Translations under genes and position numbers: made by a program | Assembly (NCBI GenBank): GCA_949752735.1 | Contig: OX457039.1 | Location: forward strand, 72,073,432-72,137,431 | DNA length: 64,000 nt | Direction: 5' to 3' | From: Lumbricus terrestris | Taxonomy: Eukaryota; Annelida; Clitellata; Crassiclitellata; Lumbricidae | Notes under the pieces: generated by a model | Seen by the model: only the letters and a program-made list of their open reading frames with translations | What the model was told of the DNA's origin: nothing | Database searches by the model: none | Shown here: piece after piece, positions 61,354 through 64,000 of the stretch | Layout of the letters: each line of letters begins with the position of its first letter | How positions within the stretch are numbered: the first letter of the stretch is position 1

Positions 61354-63280
61354 ACCGACAACGTGCATTTCTTGTGTGTTTTTGTTGTTGCTTTAGTTCA
61401 GCTGCTCTTTTATCATTTGTCAGTCAATTGGGGAATTTAGCTTAAATGTTTACAATAGAAAAACCCATAACAACCAATTCATTATTTTCATTCAGCAAAA
61501 GCACATGTTCATATTTTACAAAAGGATTTCAAAACTGTATGAAAACTAAATTATATAATAAATTTACAAAATCATTGCATCACGTTTTATATGAATTGTT
61601 AAAATTAATTACAAGAGAAGAAATTTTTAAAGCATTCACTCGGCGATTCAGAGATTGCTGCTTACGCAAGAAGTTCTGTCTATCATTAAGAAATCAACAA
61701 ATGGACTTTAGACAGACTTTCCCAATCAGGGAAGAGAAAGGCTGATCCTCATGGAAGATGGTTCCAACCAGTGAAACCGATCTATCATGAAATGGCAGTG
61801 GCCTGGAGTATGCAGGCAACAAACTGTTGGCCTCTGGTGGACAGGGAGTGTAGAGATCGAGGTTATCTTGACACATTACGGTTATATTTCTGAGCTGGAA
61901 AACTGGTTGAACTGTGTCATTTTGGACTTCAGTTTCTAAAAAACCGGAGTTGCTTTCTCTTCCCTTTCAGACTGCTTGCTGAATGCTTTGATGGCACACT
62001 TTAAATTACGTCGTTGCCTATGTAGACTATAAATTATGTTGTTGCCTATGTACACTTTTAAAACCCACAACTGACCTTTAAACTAAAAAAGCTATCCTTA
62101 AAAGTTTGTCAAGTAGCAAAGCATTTGTCATGCGACGCATTTACAATCGAGACAATCGTCAGTCATTAAAAAGCTTGCATATAGAAATAATTGATTGCTG
62201 ATCAAAGCAAAATCATCGTCATTAACAATTGATTTCTTGCTCAGAAGAATTTCTTTTTTACACAATTCTTTATGAGAAATAACAATCGATTTACATAACA
62301 ATCAATTTACATAATCGATTTACATAACAATCGATTTACTTGCTCATAACAATGATTCCCTACTGGTGTCAACAGATGTTTTATGTAAATCAATCTCATA
62401 AGAACAATTGAATATTTACACAAAACGAATGGATTCCATACTAACGACAACGAGTGTTTTTAAAAGCAACTGACGGTTGACGTTCTATGTATTGTCATTT
62501 TATTGCTCATCTGATAGAAACTATTCAACAGACCTAAACCCGTGATAAGAAGAAGACCTTCAGGAGCTCATTAAATCATAGACTGAGAAGAATTGCTAAA
62601 TCTTGGTGCAGATGATGATGATGATCAGCTGATTATTCACGAGAGGATTTTTATATCAGATGCAACTTGTCATCTAATAAATATCATCCACACTAGTACG
62701 TTTATCAGTGCGACACGTAGGCCTATCATTTGGGTCTTCCATTAGAAAAATCCGTAGGGGCGGAGCCAGGAGGCAGGGCTTATGCACAACAGGGGGGGAA
62801 ATGTCCACATCTAAATTGAGAAGACTGTACATGGAGTTATTTGAGTAGAGACTGCATATTAAATTAAAGCTGTACAGAATATTCTTATATGCTAAGCTTC
62901 AGTGGTCTTTTCGTAATCGGTCAAATATCGTCTTTTAACCGATAATGAATAGTAAATGTGCTACATAAATTAGACCGCTTGAATAAACCTTTCCTAATGT
63001 GAGCTGCTGAAATTGCATGGCTGATGCCGCCACTGGAGACGACGTAGACTGCTACGCGTGGTTGAACGTCAACTTGCAGTCTAAGCAAAGTCTACGAAAG
63101 TAACTGAAGCAAATGTAATGTCAGTTGCTATACTCAAGTAAAGTCCATAGCCACTTGCTAGACTTCTTTGATAAGAAAATCTACTTTAAAATATCAGCAA
63201 AAATACCGGAAACTTATCACAAAGACTCGTTGAGCTGATTTGTAAGCATTTAGATATGTTGGCTTAATATGTTTATGGCT
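61354..63280. other. TTC5 3' UTR and intergenic sequence
   Basis: AATAAA at 61557-61562, 204 nt after the TTC5 stop, is a plausible polyadenylation signal. ATCGATTTACATAACA-type words repeat at 62285-62340. At 62755 GGGGCGGAGCCAGGAGG resembles a decayed hAT MITE terminus. No gene recognised. Confidence 0.5.
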
Positions 63281-63463
63281 GTTGCTGTCTTAGAACTTAC
63301 ACGCAGATCTTCTGGTTTCAACAAGTAATAATATGGGCTTGTGGAATGGAATGGACAATCTAAGACAAAATGAATTCATCCTTGAGAAAGAAGAAAGGAT
63401 TTGGGAGGGACTTTTGAAAATGTGGCTCAGGCGAGATGTGATTTCCATCCATAAGTTCAGAAA

Positions 63464-63830
63464 CTTGTATAGTGCCCCTTCAAGGAAACTACTCAGTGGC
63501 GCTCCCGACTGCAGCATGCCCGAAAGAATAGTTTTGAGTTAAGTGAGGAAGGATATTCTGATGGAGTGGAAGGGTGTAAGCATAGCTGTAAAGGAAAACA
63601 TCGACAAACATCTGAAAATGATTGGAAAGATGGAACGTGAAGTGGTTGGAAGAAACTGGACAAATATAATGCCTTGAAAAGCGGATGGAGTTGGTAGATA
63701 TATGGAGTAGCGATGGATCTGTAGACGAAGGATGCTCTTCATTTGGAATGGAACTGATTGCACGTTGCCCCAAGAGCAGTCTTAGAAATCCGATTCTTAA
63801 ACAAACGACCGTTTCCATGGAGATATTGCC
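63464..63830 (-). mobile_element. LINE tail fragment with variant hairpin
   Basis: The minus-strand frame ends HLTQNYSFGHAAVGSATE. The hairpin arms GGGAGCGCCACTGAGTAG and CTTGAAGGGGCACTATAC (63474-63506) match the LINE terminus with substitutions. Confidence 0.55.
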
Positions 63831-64000
63831 TGGCCGTCATGACGACCACATCTCGAAAAGAAGAGGTGGAAATTCTATCTTATCCACCCATTCCTTTACT
63901 ATATTTTCCGCCATCTGTAGGTGATACTTCTTCAGTGTCCTCAGCTGCGTTACACAGCTGATGGATTCTGCGAATTGCAGCATCTCGCTGTGTCGTCCGT

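Noticed and set aside
63840..64000. Minus-strand frame QRDAAIRRIHQLCNAAED running off the window end
   Set aside because: It looks coding-like but is too short, with no donor site that I can confirm and no family match; a possible exon of a gene beyond the window.

Overview
The window is intron-rich nuclear DNA from an invertebrate animal. It carries four conserved, housekeeping-type metazoan genes whose introns hold decayed non-LTR retrotransposons, tRNA-derived SINEs, hAT-type MITEs and many minisatellites. I cannot name the species. The intron density, the two retained minor-spliceosome introns and the repeat style argue against an insect or nematode and fit a marine invertebrate lineage.

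Layout: 1-7180 is intergenic and repeat-filled: a GGGGCCGTCC-ended MITE, two large inverted repeats, a dead RTE-like retrotransposon, a hAT MITE, an AAGTCAGAA-rich tract and an AT microsatellite. 7653-21760 (+) is a heat shock transcription factor (HSF1 type, 11 exons, 528 aa). 25917-40235 (-) is VAC14, the scaffold of the PIKfyve/FIG4 complex (18 exons, 732 aa), convergent with HSF. 41282-50176 (+) is mitochondrial ribosomal protein uL3m/MRPL3 (9 exons, 383 aa), divergent from VAC14. 53688-61353 (+) is TTC5/Strap (10 exons, 432 aa). 61354-64000 is intergenic. I built all four models by hand from exon phase, splice sites and remembered family sequence. Every exon junction keeps the frame.

The four genes are not an operon and mostly serve separate processes: transcriptional stress response, endolysosomal PI(3,5)P2 synthesis, and mitochondrial translation. 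The one functional link I see is between HSF and TTC5, because mammalian Strap/TTC5 has been described as a heat-shock-response cofactor acting with HSF1.

The most notable observations are these. (i) VAC14 has two U12-type introns, one with a rare GC donor in an otherwise U12-like context. (ii) A family of L2/CR1-like LINEs ends in a perfect 9-bp hairpin whose 5' stem also encodes the protein C-terminus (S-A-S-E-stop); degenerate copies of the hairpin are scattered through the window, including on a tRNA-derived SINE. (iii) Local tandem duplications have copied splice sites: an acceptor in MRPL3 and donors in VAC14 exon 3. (iv) A 925-bp hAT-like element in the HSF gene carries an 11-bp-period array of TTCCGGAA palindromes. 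(v) The MRPL3 3' UTR contains four tandem small hairpins.
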